Assembly: GCF_001611555.1 (NCBI RefSeq)
Contig: NZ_LSGP01000026.1
Coordinates: 1-64,000 of the forward strand
DNA from: Anaerosporomusa subterranea
Lineage (GTDB): Bacteria > Bacillota > Negativicutes > Sporomusales > Acetonemataceae
Direction: 5' to 3'
Length of the DNA: 64,000 nucleotides
Of the stretch, positions 26,825-35,478 are shown in pieces. The notes beneath the pieces are model-generated. The model saw only the letters and a list, made by a program, of their open reading frames with translations. It did no database searches and was not told the DNA's origin. The first letter of the stretch is position 1. Every line of letters starts with the position of its first letter. The translations under genes and the position numbers were made by a program.

Positions 26825-27626
26825 ACTTCGTTCAGTTTGGTTACAGGAGCTGACCTGGGAAGATGTTGCAGATTACCTGCAAGAACAGGATATCATTCTG
26901 TTTCCTATCGGCAGTACAGAACAGCATGGGCCTGCCGGTCCGCTCGGAGTTGACAGCTATGCCGCAATCAGCGTGGCGGAAGACACGGCAAGAAAAACTC
27001 AGGTACTGGTGGCACCACCGCTTTGGTATGGTGATTCGCCGCATCATTTAGGGTTCCCGGGTACAATTTCCTTGACAACGGAAACTCTGGTAGCCGTTGC
27101 GAAAGATGTGATCAGAAGTTTAGCTAAGCACGGATTTAAGAAAATCATTCTTCTTAACGGACATAAAGGTACAAATTTGGCAGCTCTTACCACCGCATGC
27201 AGAGGGTTGCATGAATATGAACTGCCGGATGTTTTTCTGGCGTTGGCGGATCCGTTATTTCTTGCAAAAGGCATTTCTCATATTAAAGAGTCGGTTGAGC
27301 ATCATGCTGGTGAATTGGAAATATCACATGTCTGGTACAAATATCCTTCATTAATTAAAGCAGCTAAGCTCCCTGATACGCAAGTAGATGTTAGAACGAT
27401 TATGTCTGATTTTGTGCATAATGACTTATTTGGCAAAGGCGGGGACAGTATCGAAGTATTTTGGAATAGCGCCGAACAACGTAAGTTTGCACCATCCGGC
27501 TCTTTCTCTGACTCTAGCAAAGCATCGCCTGAGAAGGGAAAAATCTATCATGAGTACATGGTAGACAATCTGAGTAGATTTGTGGAGTGGTTGAAAAAAT
27601 ATGACGGAATTATCGGCAACGATTGA
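26817..27626 (+). CDS. Creatininase-family amidohydrolase
   Basis: The 269-residue metalloenzyme has the family pattern PIGSTEQHGPAGPLGVDSY (metal-binding Glu, His and Asp), LGFPGTISLTTET, KIILLNGHKGTN and HHAGELEIS. Family members hydrolyse cyclic or linear amides such as creatinine, dipicolinamide-like or formamidopyrimidine compounds and, in mycofactocin synthesis, a peptide. Placement between an importer and redox genes suggests that it opens or deamidates the imported compound. Confidence 0.88.
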   Translation: MSELRSVWLQELTWEDVADYLQEQDIILFPIGSTEQHGPAGPLGVDSYAAISVAEDTARKTQVLVAPPLWYGDSPHHLGFPGTISLTTETLVAVAKDVIRSLAKHGFKKIILLNGHKGTNLAALTTACRGLHEYELPDVFLALADPLFLAKGISHIKESVEHHAGELEISHVWYKYPSLIKAAKLPDTQVDVRTIMSDFVHNDLFGKGGDSIEVFWNSAEQRKFAPSGSFSDSSKASPEKGKIYHEYMVDNLSRFVEWLKKYDGIIGND

Positions 27627-29322
27627 AAGCCTAGTCACCGATGTGCTTGTTGTCGGAGGCGGAGCGGCGGCAGCAATGGCTGCATATGAAGCAAAAAAGC
27701 ATAATGTGGGTGTCATGATTGTTTCAAAGGGCATACCGCAACATTCCGGGTCGACGGTTATGGCACCTGGGGCTATTGCAGGCGTCGGTTCATGGGCAGT
27801 GCCGGGAGATAGTCAACAGGTTCATTTTGAGGATACGATAAGAGGCGGATATGGCCTCAACGACAGAAGCCTTGTTGAAATTCTAGTAAGAGAAAGCCCT
27901 AAGCTCATCTTGGAGTTGGAGAAGCTTGGCGCCTTATGGCAGCGGGATGAAAGCGGGAAAAACTATGCGTTGCGAATTGACGGGGGCCACTCTTTTCCTC
28001 GCTGCCCTTTTATTGAGGACCGTACCGGCAGGGAAATGCTGCGAACATTATTTGGGCAAGTATCCAAAATGGGGATTCCTGTATACGCGAATATTGTGGT
28101 AATAAAGATACTCATTTTTAATGGCCGGGCAACCGGTGCTGTGGGGATGGATATTAGAACCGGCGGCTTGGTTGTCATTCGTGCGAAGGCAGTTATTTTG
28201 GCGACTGGTGGAGCCGGTAATGTGTATTCAAACACAAGCAATCCGACGGATATTACAGGTGATGGCTTTGCGTTGGCTTTAGATGCCGGCGCCGAGTTAA
28301 TGGATATGGAATTTGTCCAATTTTTCCCTTTAGGCTTCGTGCGGCCGGCATCTTTGCGAGGTACGCTTGGCGCACTCCTTTATTATGTACATTTACGTAA
28401 TAATAAAGGCGAAAGATTTATGAGTAAATATGATGCAGAACATCTCGAATTATCTACTCGTGACAGGGTTGCCCGCGCAATGGTAAAAGAAGTTGCCGAA
28501 GGATCAGGTGGACCGAACGGCGGCGTTTATGCCGATATGACCTATCATCCGGCAGGATATTTGGCAAAGATGCAACCGGCGTTAGTAAAAACGTACTTAA
28601 AAATAGGGATTAATCCAGAGAAAGAATGGCTGGAAGTAGCTCCTACTTGTCACTTTATTATGGGTGGTTTGCGAGTGAATTCAGACTGGCGGACGAAAAT
28701 ACCCGGATTATATGCAATCGGAGAATGTGCCGCTGGTGTACATGGCGCAAACAGACTCAGCCAGAATGCTTTAGCAGAAGTTCTCGTCAGCGGATCTGTG
28801 GCGGGACGGGTCGCAGCTACCTCAGAAGCAGAACAATCCCTACTGCCGATCGATTCAGACGCAGTGCGGAACGTAGAGACGATGATCAAATCTTTCTTTT
28901 CAACCAAGAAGAGTGACAGTCCAAATCAGTTACGCAGCAAGCTTCAGACCGTAATGTGGGATAATGCTGGCGTTGTACGTTCAGCCAAACGTCTGAATAA
29001 GGCTTTAAATGAAATAGAGAACATCAAGTTGTTACTTGCTCAACAAAAGTGTACACTAGCTTCTTGCAAATATAATCAGGAATTAGTCCAAGGGATTGAA
29101 AATTATTTCCTCGCCACTACCGCTGAAGCAATCATTCATTCCGCTTTGCATCGGGAAGAAAGTCGTGGGGGACATTTCCGGGAGGATTTTCCCGACAGAG
29201 ATGACGTTAATTGGATTAAACATGTAATTATCAAGAGACCCCAGGGTGGTGCGATGGAGGTATCCTTTACGCAAGGCTTAAATGATCAGGGAGAATGTGA
29301 TGATGGTACAGGGAAAAGTTAA
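27601..29322 (+). CDS. Fumarate reductase/aspartate oxidase-type flavoprotein
   Basis: The 573-residue FAD protein has the dinucleotide fold VLVVGGGAAAAMAAYEA, the mid-protein ILATGGAGNVY and ITGDGFALALDAGAELMDME, and the late signature GLYAIGECAAGVHGANRLSQ. The active-site stretch reads APTCHFIMGGL, keeping His and Gly-Gly of the fumarate reductase family (usually HPTGGI). The gene overlaps the creatininase-like gene by 26 bases. No membrane anchor or cytochrome subunit is encoded nearby, so it is a soluble reductase or dehydrogenase of an unknown unsaturated acid or amide. Confidence 0.88.
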   Translation: MTELSATIESLVTDVLVVGGGAAAAMAAYEAKKHNVGVMIVSKGIPQHSGSTVMAPGAIAGVGSWAVPGDSQQVHFEDTIRGGYGLNDRSLVEILVRESPKLILELEKLGALWQRDESGKNYALRIDGGHSFPRCPFIEDRTGREMLRTLFGQVSKMGIPVYANIVVIKILIFNGRATGAVGMDIRTGGLVVIRAKAVILATGGAGNVYSNTSNPTDITGDGFALALDAGAELMDMEFVQFFPLGFVRPASLRGTLGALLYYVHLRNNKGERFMSKYDAEHLELSTRDRVARAMVKEVAEGSGGPNGGVYADMTYHPAGYLAKMQPALVKTYLKIGINPEKEWLEVAPTCHFIMGGLRVNSDWRTKIPGLYAIGECAAGVHGANRLSQNALAEVLVSGSVAGRVAATSEAEQSLLPIDSDAVRNVETMIKSFFSTKKSDSPNQLRSKLQTVMWDNAGVVRSAKRLNKALNEIENIKLLLAQQKCTLASCKYNQELVQGIENYFLATTAEAIIHSALHREESRGGHFREDFPDRDDVNWIKHVIIKRPQGGAMEVSFTQGLNDQGECDDGTGKS

Positions 29323-29974
29323 TATCTTCCGATTCGATCGAGAACATGATATAAAACCGCGTTATGAAAAGTTCGATTTTCCGTTTGAAAGCGGCATGAC
29401 GATATTAGATGTGCTCATATATGTCAGAGATCATTGTGATAATACATTGAGCTTTAGCTACTGCTGCCGTAACCGGCATTGCGGTCTTTGCGGCGTTGTT
29501 GCCAATGGGGTTCCGTGTTTAGCCTGTCACGAAGCTGCAGAGCAAGAACTTACAATTGAGCCGTTGGACAAACAGACTGTTGTACGGGATTTGATTATTG
29601 ACCAAAGTGTTTATAATTCGCGGGTCGAGAAGCTTAGGTTGTTTCTGTGCCGAGAGAACATTGATGGCGTAGTGCTGCCAGAATATATCAATGTAGAAGA
29701 TTTTGAACAGATCAAGGTTGCGAGTCGCTGTGTGGAGTGTAAATGTTGCGATGCTGCTTGCCCATTGAATCGAGCGGACAGTCATTTCCTTGGGCCATCA
29801 GGATTTGTTCTTCTGGCCAGGCATTTTTTTGATCCTAGAGATGAACTGGATCGTAATTATTTGCTGAAAAACGGCCAAATTGAACAGTGTGTTCACTGTG
29901 GGCGCTGCAGCAATGTTTGTCCGCACAATGTTGATCCGGAAGGCGTTATAAGCAGGCTGCAGGAGTGCCGATAG
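29300..29974 (+). CDS. FrdB/SdhB-type iron-sulfur subunit
   Basis: The product of about 225 residues has an N-terminal [2Fe-2S] domain (Cys in YCCRNRHCGLCG and PCLAC) and a C-terminal domain with CVECKCCDAACP and CVHCGRCSNVCP motifs. It pairs with the flavoprotein. GGGAG precedes ATG 29300; a longer start at 29282 overlaps that site. It is the last gene of the operon. Confidence 0.9.
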   Translation: MMVQGKVNIFRFDREHDIKPRYEKFDFPFESGMTILDVLIYVRDHCDNTLSFSYCCRNRHCGLCGVVANGVPCLACHEAAEQELTIEPLDKQTVVRDLIIDQSVYNSRVEKLRLFLCRENIDGVVLPEYINVEDFEQIKVASRCVECKCCDAACPLNRADSHFLGPSGFVLLARHFFDPRDELDRNYLLKNGQIEQCVHCGRCSNVCPHNVDPEGVISRLQECR

Positions 29975-30152
29975 AACTTTAACTTTCGATGCTATCGGAT
30001 CGACCGTATCGGAAAGGTATGCCGATTCAATTTGCGCTAGAAGAAATTCATTGCGGTTCTGGCAAGCAAATTGACCCTGTGTAATAGTGCAGGCTGAAAA
30101 AGTCTTTTTACATAAGCAGTCAAATTGCCACGGGGGCGAGAGGTGCGAATGG

Positions 30153-30382
30153 GAACAGTTAATGTTGGATTTGCTATTTGGACAGGTACTGATGTGGCGA
30201 TTGAAGCGGCTGATATTACGCTCATGCACGGTGATCTGAATCTACAACTCAGTGGGGTATTCCGATTGCTGCCGCAGGCTACTTGTGCCGATGATTGCGG
30301 GCGCCGCTATGGCATTCAGCTCGGTTTCGGTAGTGCTTAATGCATTGCGTCTAAAACGGTTTGTTCCTATTCAGCATAAGTA
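30153..30382 (+). pseudogene. 3' remnant of a second copA
   Basis: The frame reads [20 protein letters not shown], matching CopA after GDGIND, up to a DLN site. It then jumps over about 28 codons to the [10 protein letters not shown] segment, and then shifts frame at CTTGTGCCGATG (intact copA has CTTGTCGCCGATG) to give the normal end [11 protein letters not shown]...LKRFVPIQ. Nucleotide similarity to 15895-16192 is evident. It is a deleted, frameshifted duplicate. Confidence 0.88.
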
Positions 30383-30386
30383 ACCA

Positions 30387-30435
30387 AGAAGAGACTAGAA
30401 AAGCTGTCATGTTGGTAGCTTTTCTAGTCTCTTCT
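30387..30435. terminator. Strong bidirectional hairpin after copA remnant
   Basis: Perfect 19-bp arms at 30387-30405 and 30417-30435 (AGAAGAGACTAGAAAAGCT). A T run is lacking, but it follows the remnant's stop codon directly. Confidence 0.6.
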
Positions 30436-30453
30436 CAACAAAAGCAGATATTC

Positions 30454-30485
30454 TTCATCAGTTTTTCAATACTTCCTGTTATAGT
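30454..30485 (+). promoter_or_regulatory. TTCAT-repeat promoter A
   Basis: TTCAT (30454) and TTCAA (30465) are 11 bp apart; -10 TATAGT starts at 30480, 15 bp after the second repeat. It lies upstream of the small metal-site protein gene at 30513. Confidence 0.7.
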
Positions 30486-30512
30486 AAAGGTAGAAAAAAG
30501 GAGGGCTAGTAA

Positions 30513-30704
30513 ATGGAGTGGCAAGATATTCTACAGTATGGTCTTCTTATCGGCGCGATGTTTTTGATGATGCGATTCGGGGGATGCTGCGGCGGGCATA
30601 GCCATGGCTCAGACAAATCGAATGAACATAAATCTGGGTGCTGTGGCGGGAGCCAAACTAACAAAGAAACAGAGACCACCAGAAAAGACCCTGTGAAAGG
30701 CTGA
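30513..30704 (+). CDS. Small membrane protein with Cys/His-rich tail
   Basis: The 63-residue product has one membrane helix (residues about 8-22) and a soluble tail with CCGGHSHG and CCGG, plausible soft-metal ligands. ATG 30513 follows AAGGAGG. It is the first gene after promoter A. I do not recognise a named family; a role in metal binding is inferred from composition. Confidence 0.7.
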   Translation: MEWQDILQYGLLIGAMFLMMRFGGCCGGHSHGSDKSNEHKSGCCGGSQTNKETETTRKDPVKG

Positions 30705-30798
30705 GTAAGGAGATATTTTAGGCGTAGAGAGCGTAGGCAATGGTGACACGCTCTTTGTCTGTCATAGGCAATACTATTTCCGCAATGGAGGAATTGGA

Positions 30799-31077
30799 AT
30801 GTCAGAACGAATGAACTTGCAAGATGTGCTTAGAGATTATGGTGTTCCGCTGGCGACACTCAATGTCACGGCTTCGATGAGTGATTGCCAGGAGCTTCGG
30901 GAACGTCTGATGGATATCCGTAGCCTGAATCAGGGGAAAGAGCAAGGCTACTTGGAAGTCGCCTGCACTATCTACATTGATGTCCATGACATTGACCGCT
31001 ACCTATCAGGAGAACTGCCGAATCTGGCCGAAATATATACTTTCCCCGAAGACGTAAAGACCTATAAGGAGGAGTAA
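30799..31077 (+). CDS. Hypothetical protein, 92 aa
   Basis: A soluble alpha/beta protein with one Cys pair (DCQEL, EVACTI) and no recognised domain. ATG 30799 follows GGAGGAATT. It is followed at one base by the secreted protein gene, so both share a transcript. I cannot assign a function. Confidence 0.65.
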   Translation: MSERMNLQDVLRDYGVPLATLNVTASMSDCQELRERLMDIRSLNQGKEQGYLEVACTIYIDVHDIDRYLSGELPNLAEIYTFPEDVKTYKEE

Positions 31078-31078
31078 G

Positions 31079-31522
31079 GTGAAAAAACTGTTGTTACTAA
31101 CATTCGTTTTCGTATTTGCTGTCAATGCTATCGGCTTTGCTGCTGTTGGTGGTTCAAAGCCCAGGATGTCGTCGCCGTCGAGGCCTTCCACAACCCAGAC
31201 CGCGCCGCCCCCTGCCAGCAGTTACAAACCATCCGCGCCTGCCAGTAGCTATACCGAAAAGGCTCCGGCAGCCAAGGCCGCAACGCCGCAGTCGGCGCAG
31301 CAGACCACAAGCGGCGGATTTATGAGAAATATCGGTTTGCTTGGCGGCGGTATGCTGCTGGGCGGTTTGCTAGGTAATATGTTCGGTTTCGGCCAAACGG
31401 ACATGTTTGCTAACCTAATGGGCATCTTATTCAATATCCTAATTCTGGCTGCAGTTTTTATGGCCGGACGATATGTCTGGAATAAGATGACGAACCGCGA
31501 CTGCAGAAGTGAGAGAAAATGA
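31079..31522 (+). CDS. Secreted/membrane protein with Gly-rich glycine-zipper segment
   Basis: The 147-residue product has a signal peptide (KKLLLLTFVFVFAVNAIGFA), a Pro/Ser/Ala-rich linker, a Gly-rich segment GLLGGGMLLGGLLGNMFGFG and a last membrane helix. This order resembles the N-terminal half of Tim44-like membrane proteins. GTG 31079 follows AAGGAGGAG. Confidence 0.7.
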   Translation: MKKLLLLTFVFVFAVNAIGFAAVGGSKPRMSSPSRPSTTQTAPPPASSYKPSAPASSYTEKAPAAKAATPQSAQQTTSGGFMRNIGLLGGGMLLGGLLGNMFGFGQTDMFANLMGILFNILILAAVFMAGRYVWNKMTNRDCRSERK

Positions 31523-31880
31523 GTTAACTATTGCGCATCAAAAACTATAGAGAATATAGGAGGAAAACGAGATAGAAAACTTGATTATGGAGGCATACCA
31601 GAAAGCCAAGACGAAAGACTTTTTTTCAATTACAACGATATTGGAGAGGTGTCATAGCCGCTTCGGTTAATATAGAATAATATTAGCCTAGTCCAGTCCT
31701 AGGCTAATATTATGTAACTCTATTGTTTTATGCATAGAGTATTTATTATATAGACCTGACTTAGAAATGGAGCGTGAGCTGTTTCGCCCCATTTCTGTTT
31801 TTTGGATAAAACGATAGTATCTTAAGGGGCGATAATATTTTCTTTATTTCTACAAAATCGCATAAGTTGTCTACAAAATA
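31523..31880. other. Spacer with hairpin 31677-31713
   Basis: A perfect 15-bp inverted repeat (ATAATATTAGCCTAG) is the likely end of the preceding operon. A short frame starting near 31587 (MEAYQKAKTK...) has only weak support and may be a gene relic. Nothing else is visible. Confidence 0.5.
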
Positions 31881-31912
31881 TTCATGATATATTCATAGTT
31901 TGATTATATAAT
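31881..31912 (+). promoter_or_regulatory. TTCAT-repeat promoter B (two-component operon)
   Basis: TTCAT at 31881 and 31892 (11 bp apart); TATAAT at 31907, 15 bp after the second. It drives the SHOCT / VTT / response regulator / kinase / methyltransferase operon, so the regulator would control itself. Confidence 0.78.
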
Positions 31913-31937
31913 GGAATATAAAGGGGGATGAGCATAA

Positions 31938-32177
31938 TTGATGAGCATCGGTTATAACGGATTTTGGGGCTGGTTAAGTATGGGTTTAGGCATAGTCATT
32001 CATGTTGCTTTTGCCGCGATGGTCGTACTGTCAGCCATTTGGCTATATAAAAAGGTGATGTCTGGATCAACAAGAGAAAGAAAATCCGAAACTGCGCTTG
32101 ATATTCTCCAGCAGCGATTGGCAAAAGGCGAAATCAGTGTTGAAGAGTACCGCACAATGCGACAGGAACTGGAGTAA
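31938..32177 (+). CDS. Small membrane protein with SHOCT domain
   Basis: The 79-residue protein has one membrane helix (residues about 14-38) and a C-terminal SHOCT motif (ALDILQQRLAKGEISVEEYR). Start is TTG 31938 or ATG 31941 after AAGGGGGA. SHOCT proteins are short membrane-linked oligomerisation modules of unknown role. First gene of the operon. Confidence 0.8.
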   Translation: MMSIGYNGFWGWLSMGLGIVIHVAFAAMVVLSAIWLYKKVMSGSTRERKSETALDILQQRLAKGEISVEEYRTMRQELE

Positions 32178-32230
32178 AGATAAGCCCTCCGATGAGAGGG
32201 CTTGATCTATACAGTAATGGGGTTGATAGG

Positions 32231-32929
32231 ATGAGACATAGTCGCTGGATTAAGTTTGGATCGCTATTTGCGCTTCTCGTTAGTATTGGAATATTTCATT
32301 TAGCTTTGCCCGAGGTATCGACTCGGCTATGGTCATTAATCGTTGGCGGTGACGTAGCAGCACTAGTTGATTTCCTACGGTCATTCGGCGCTTGGGCGAT
32401 GGTCATCAGTGTGGTGATTGATGTAATCATTAATGCCACAGGCGTCTTACCATCTATTGTGATTTCTACGGCAAATGGCATTCTTTTCGGTATTGTTCCG
32501 GGAATTTTGATATCTTGGATAGCGGAATGCATGGGTGTAACCATCAGTTTTCTGCTTATGCGCGGTCTGTTTCGCGATGAAGCAAAGAAGTTAGTTGATA
32601 AAAGTTCGATGTTAAAAAAAGTGGACGAGCTTAGTGGACGCAATGGATTCAGGGTAATGCTTTTGGCTCGGATGGTACCGTACTTTCCCTCTGGCATCAT
32701 CACCGCTTTAGGAGCTCTCAGCAGCATCAGTTTAAAAGACTACATTTTCGCCAATTTAATTGGGAAACTCCCATCAACTGCCTTGGAAGTAGTGATTGGA
32801 TACGATATAGTCAATTATCAGGAAAATTCGGGTTGGTTGTCGGTAATTGCCATTCTTCTTGCTAGCGCATATGGCATTAATGCTTGGTTAAACAACAGAA
32901 GAAAACGGCGTAGTCAAGAAGAGAATTGA
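32231..32929 (+). CDS. VTT/DedA-like membrane protein (TVP38 family)
   Basis: The 232-residue protein has five to six helices with the VTT core (IVISTANGILFGIVPGILIS, GFRVMLLARMVPYFPSGI, and FANLIGKLPSTALEVVIGY). Family members act in lipid scrambling or membrane homeostasis. ATG 32231 is preferred; an upstream ATG at 32192 lies in a small hairpin (AAGCCCTC/GAGGGCTT). Confidence 0.88.
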   Translation: MRHSRWIKFGSLFALLVSIGIFHLALPEVSTRLWSLIVGGDVAALVDFLRSFGAWAMVISVVIDVIINATGVLPSIVISTANGILFGIVPGILISWIAECMGVTISFLLMRGLFRDEAKKLVDKSSMLKKVDELSGRNGFRVMLLARMVPYFPSGIITALGALSSISLKDYIFANLIGKLPSTALEVVIGYDIVNYQENSGWLSVIAILLASAYGINAWLNNRRKRRSQEEN

Positions 32930-32965
32930 TTAGATGCCAGTAATGTATAGGTTGGAGGGGTGGAT

Positions 32966-33661
32966 ATGAGTAAGCTTACAGTAGTACTCGTCGACGATGA
33001 CGAAAAGATCGCTAAATTATTACGAGCGTACTTTGAAACGGAAGGCTTTGCCGTACTGGTTGCCCGTGATGGCTACACTGCTCTCGATACGATTCAGAGC
33101 CAGAATCCGGATCTAGTTGTTTTAGACCTAATGCTGCCAGGAATCGATGGCTATGAAGTCTGCCGGCGAGTCAGAAAAGAGTCGGATGTGCCAATCATCA
33201 TGCTTACAGCCCGTGATGAGGAAACTGATCGTCTAATTGGCTTGGAAATCGGAGCAGACGATTATGTCTCTAAACCTTTTAGTCCTAGAGAAGTCGTCGC
33301 TCGTGCCAAGGTGATATTGCGACGGGTTCACAAAGTTCCGGCAAAGCCGGAACCAATCAAGACAGGCTCACTGATCATTGATCCGGAACAATTTGAGGTG
33401 CGACACAATGGGGTTGTTTTAGAGCTAACTCCGACTGAGTTCAAACTGTTAGAGCTATTTGCCACAAATCCTGGACGCGTCTTCAGTCGATTTCAGATTG
33501 TTGAGCGGATACAAGGCGGGGCTTTTGAAGGATACGAGAGAACAATCGATGCGCATATAAAGAATTTGAGAAAGAAGCTGGGAGACAACCCTAAAGCCCC
33601 GAGTCTGATTCTTACTGTTTATGGTATCGGCTATAAATTCAAAAGTGGAGAACTACAATGA
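32966..33661 (+). CDS. OmpR/PhoB-family response regulator
   Basis: The 231-residue regulator has a receiver domain with Asp pair VDDDE, phospho-Asp 54 in VVLDLMLPGIDG, Thr in MLTAR and Lys in SKPFSP, and a winged-helix DNA-binding domain (LTPTEFKLLELFATNPGRVF, TIDAHIKNLRKKLG). ATG 32966 follows GGAGGGG. OmpR-type regulators bind direct repeats about 11 bp apart, exactly the spacing of the repeats found at eleven promoters here, including that of its own operon. Confidence 0.95.
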   Translation: MSKLTVVLVDDDEKIAKLLRAYFETEGFAVLVARDGYTALDTIQSQNPDLVVLDLMLPGIDGYEVCRRVRKESDVPIIMLTARDEETDRLIGLEIGADDYVSKPFSPREVVARAKVILRRVHKVPAKPEPIKTGSLIIDPEQFEVRHNGVVLELTPTEFKLLELFATNPGRVFSRFQIVERIQGGAFEGYERTIDAHIKNLRKKLGDNPKAPSLILTVYGIGYKFKSGELQ

Positions 33662-34776
33662 GCATAACGTATCGTTATAGCCTACTCATGTCTCTGTTGA
33701 TTACGATTACTGTTCTTATGCTGACCTATTTTGCGAATTACCAAATGGAGACTCACTTCCGAGAGTATTTAGTTGAACGGCAAATATACATCAGTCAGAA
33801 TCCAGATGGAATCACAACAATTGACATGGTGATGGGGCCGATTGAGTTAACGATGCTGTCCTCGGTGCATCAGTCGTTGCTTTGGATTGGAATAGGGATG
33901 ATTATAGTAGGACTTGCCGCCAGTTACGTTTTGGCAAGGGATATCACTGTACCCTTGCGTAAACTTAATCTTGGAGCCCAGGCAGTGGCTTCAGGGCAGT
34001 ACGATTATCAAGTTCCTGTTGTAACCAATGATGAAGTCGGGCAATTGGCAGGAGCGTTTAATCAGATGTCCAAGTCTCTGGCAGAAAACCAGGTACTTCG
34101 TCAAAAACTATTTGTAGATATCGCCCATGAAATGAAGACTCCATTAGCAATCATACAAGGTAATCTCGAAGGCATTTTAGACGGAGTGATTGAGGCGAAT
34201 CCTGATCAGATTAAGTCTCTACTTGAAGAAACGGTGCATCTAAATCGGATCATTGTTGATCTTAGAGATTTGTCTTTAGCAGAGGCTGGACAATTAGTAT
34301 TGGAAAAAACGCCAACAGATATTAACACCTTAATCTCCCGTAGCGTCCAAATGCTTCAGCCTTTGGCAGAAGATAAACAAGTGGCTCTTAAGCAAATGCT
34401 GGGGGCTGTCCCTGAATTGCAGGTTGATGCAGGCCGAATGATACAGGTGATTTACAATCTGCTGACTAATGCAATCCGTTACACACCTGAGAATGGTTTA
34501 GTCACTATATCTAGTTCACAGGTCTCTGAAAAAGGAGCGGACTGGGTTAGAATTCAGGTTCAGGATACCGGAATTGGCATGAAGGCAGAGGATTTGTCGT
34601 TCGTCTTTAATCATTTTTACCGGGCAGACGCTTCACGTGACCGAAAGAGCGGTGGTGCTGGATTAGGACTGGCCATTGTAAAACAGTTAGTTGAGCGGCA
34701 TCAAGGCTACGTAACTGTATCAAGCGTACTTGGGCAAGGGAGTTTGTTTGAAGTTTATTTGCCTCACAAATCCTAA
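33658..34776 (+). CDS. Sensor histidine kinase
   Basis: The 372-residue kinase has two membrane helices (about 8-26 and 70-95) with a short outer loop of about 45 residues, HAMP, HisKA with His157 in DIAHEMKTPL, and HATPase N, G1 and G2 boxes (LLTNAIRYTPENG, QDTGIGM, GGAGLGLAI). It overlaps the regulator gene by four bases. The small sensor region suggests sensing of envelope or membrane stress or a small ligand. Confidence 0.94.
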   Translation: MSITYRYSLLMSLLITITVLMLTYFANYQMETHFREYLVERQIYISQNPDGITTIDMVMGPIELTMLSSVHQSLLWIGIGMIIVGLAASYVLARDITVPLRKLNLGAQAVASGQYDYQVPVVTNDEVGQLAGAFNQMSKSLAENQVLRQKLFVDIAHEMKTPLAIIQGNLEGILDGVIEANPDQIKSLLEETVHLNRIIVDLRDLSLAEAGQLVLEKTPTDINTLISRSVQMLQPLAEDKQVALKQMLGAVPELQVDAGRMIQVIYNLLTNAIRYTPENGLVTISSSQVSEKGADWVRIQVQDTGIGMKAEDLSFVFNHFYRADASRDRKSGGAGLGLAIVKQLVERHQGYVTVSSVLGQGSLFEVYLPHKS

Positions 34777-34798
34777 TACAAAATATCTTTAGGAGTGA

Positions 34799-35404
34799 AT
34801 GTCGGTGGATGCTACTGAAATAATCAGACGTAGGTATAATCGTACCGCATTGTTCTATGACTGGATGGATCAGATGATTTCTCCTACCCTCCGGGAAAAA
34901 GTGATTTCTCTGGCGAGTGGCAAGGCCCTTGAAATTGGGGTCGGGACTGGGAAAAATCTTAAATATTATTCACCTGATTGTGACGTGATTGGCATTGATT
35001 TTAGTCCAGGTATGCTACAGCAAGCACGTAAAAAAATGACCAGTGCAAAGGCGTCGGTACAACTGCTGGAGATGGATGCGCAAAACCTGCAATTCGCTGA
35101 CAACACTTTTGATACTGTGACTGCCACTTGCGTCTTTTGCTCTGTCCCTGATCCAGTTCGGGGACTATTAGAGGCTAAGCGGGTGTGTAAACCAGATGGT
35201 AAAATTATTTTACTTGAACATGTACGCAGTGACAACCCGGTTCTGGGGTGGCTGATGGATGCTATTAATCCGGTTAGTTTGCATTTAGTCGGTTCAAATA
35301 TCAATCGTAGGACAGTAGACAACATCTTGGAGGCGGGCCTTACTATCGAGCAGGACATAAACGTATCTGCTAACATCTTAAAATTGATTATTGCACGGCC
35401 TTGA
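34799..35404 (+). CDS. UbiE-like class I methyltransferase
   Basis: The 201-residue protein has motif I ALEIGVGTGKNLKYY, motif II VIGIDFSPGMLQQA, and NTFDTVTATCVFCSVPDP. Members often methylate phospholipid head groups, arsenite or quinones. Start is ATG 34799 (tight to AGGAG) or GTG 34805 at better spacing. Last gene of the two-component operon; a membrane-lipid substrate would suit VTT as neighbour (inference). Confidence 0.85.
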   Translation: MSVDATEIIRRRYNRTALFYDWMDQMISPTLREKVISLASGKALEIGVGTGKNLKYYSPDCDVIGIDFSPGMLQQARKKMTSAKASVQLLEMDAQNLQFADNTFDTVTATCVFCSVPDPVRGLLEAKRVCKPDGKIILLEHVRSDNPVLGWLMDAINPVSLHLVGSNINRRTVDNILEAGLTIEQDINVSANILKLIIARP

Positions 35405-35429
35405 TCACAAGGCATGATAGTTTTCCCCC

Positions 35430-35478
35430 AATGGCAAAGACCTCTCGTGCTTAACCCGAGAGGTCTTTGCCATTGGCT
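35430..35478. terminator. Bidirectional terminator
   Basis: Perfect 18-bp arms 35430-35447 and 35457-35474 (AATGGCAAAGACCTCTCG). It serves the plus-strand operon and also overlaps the end of the minus-strand pseudogene. Confidence 0.75.
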
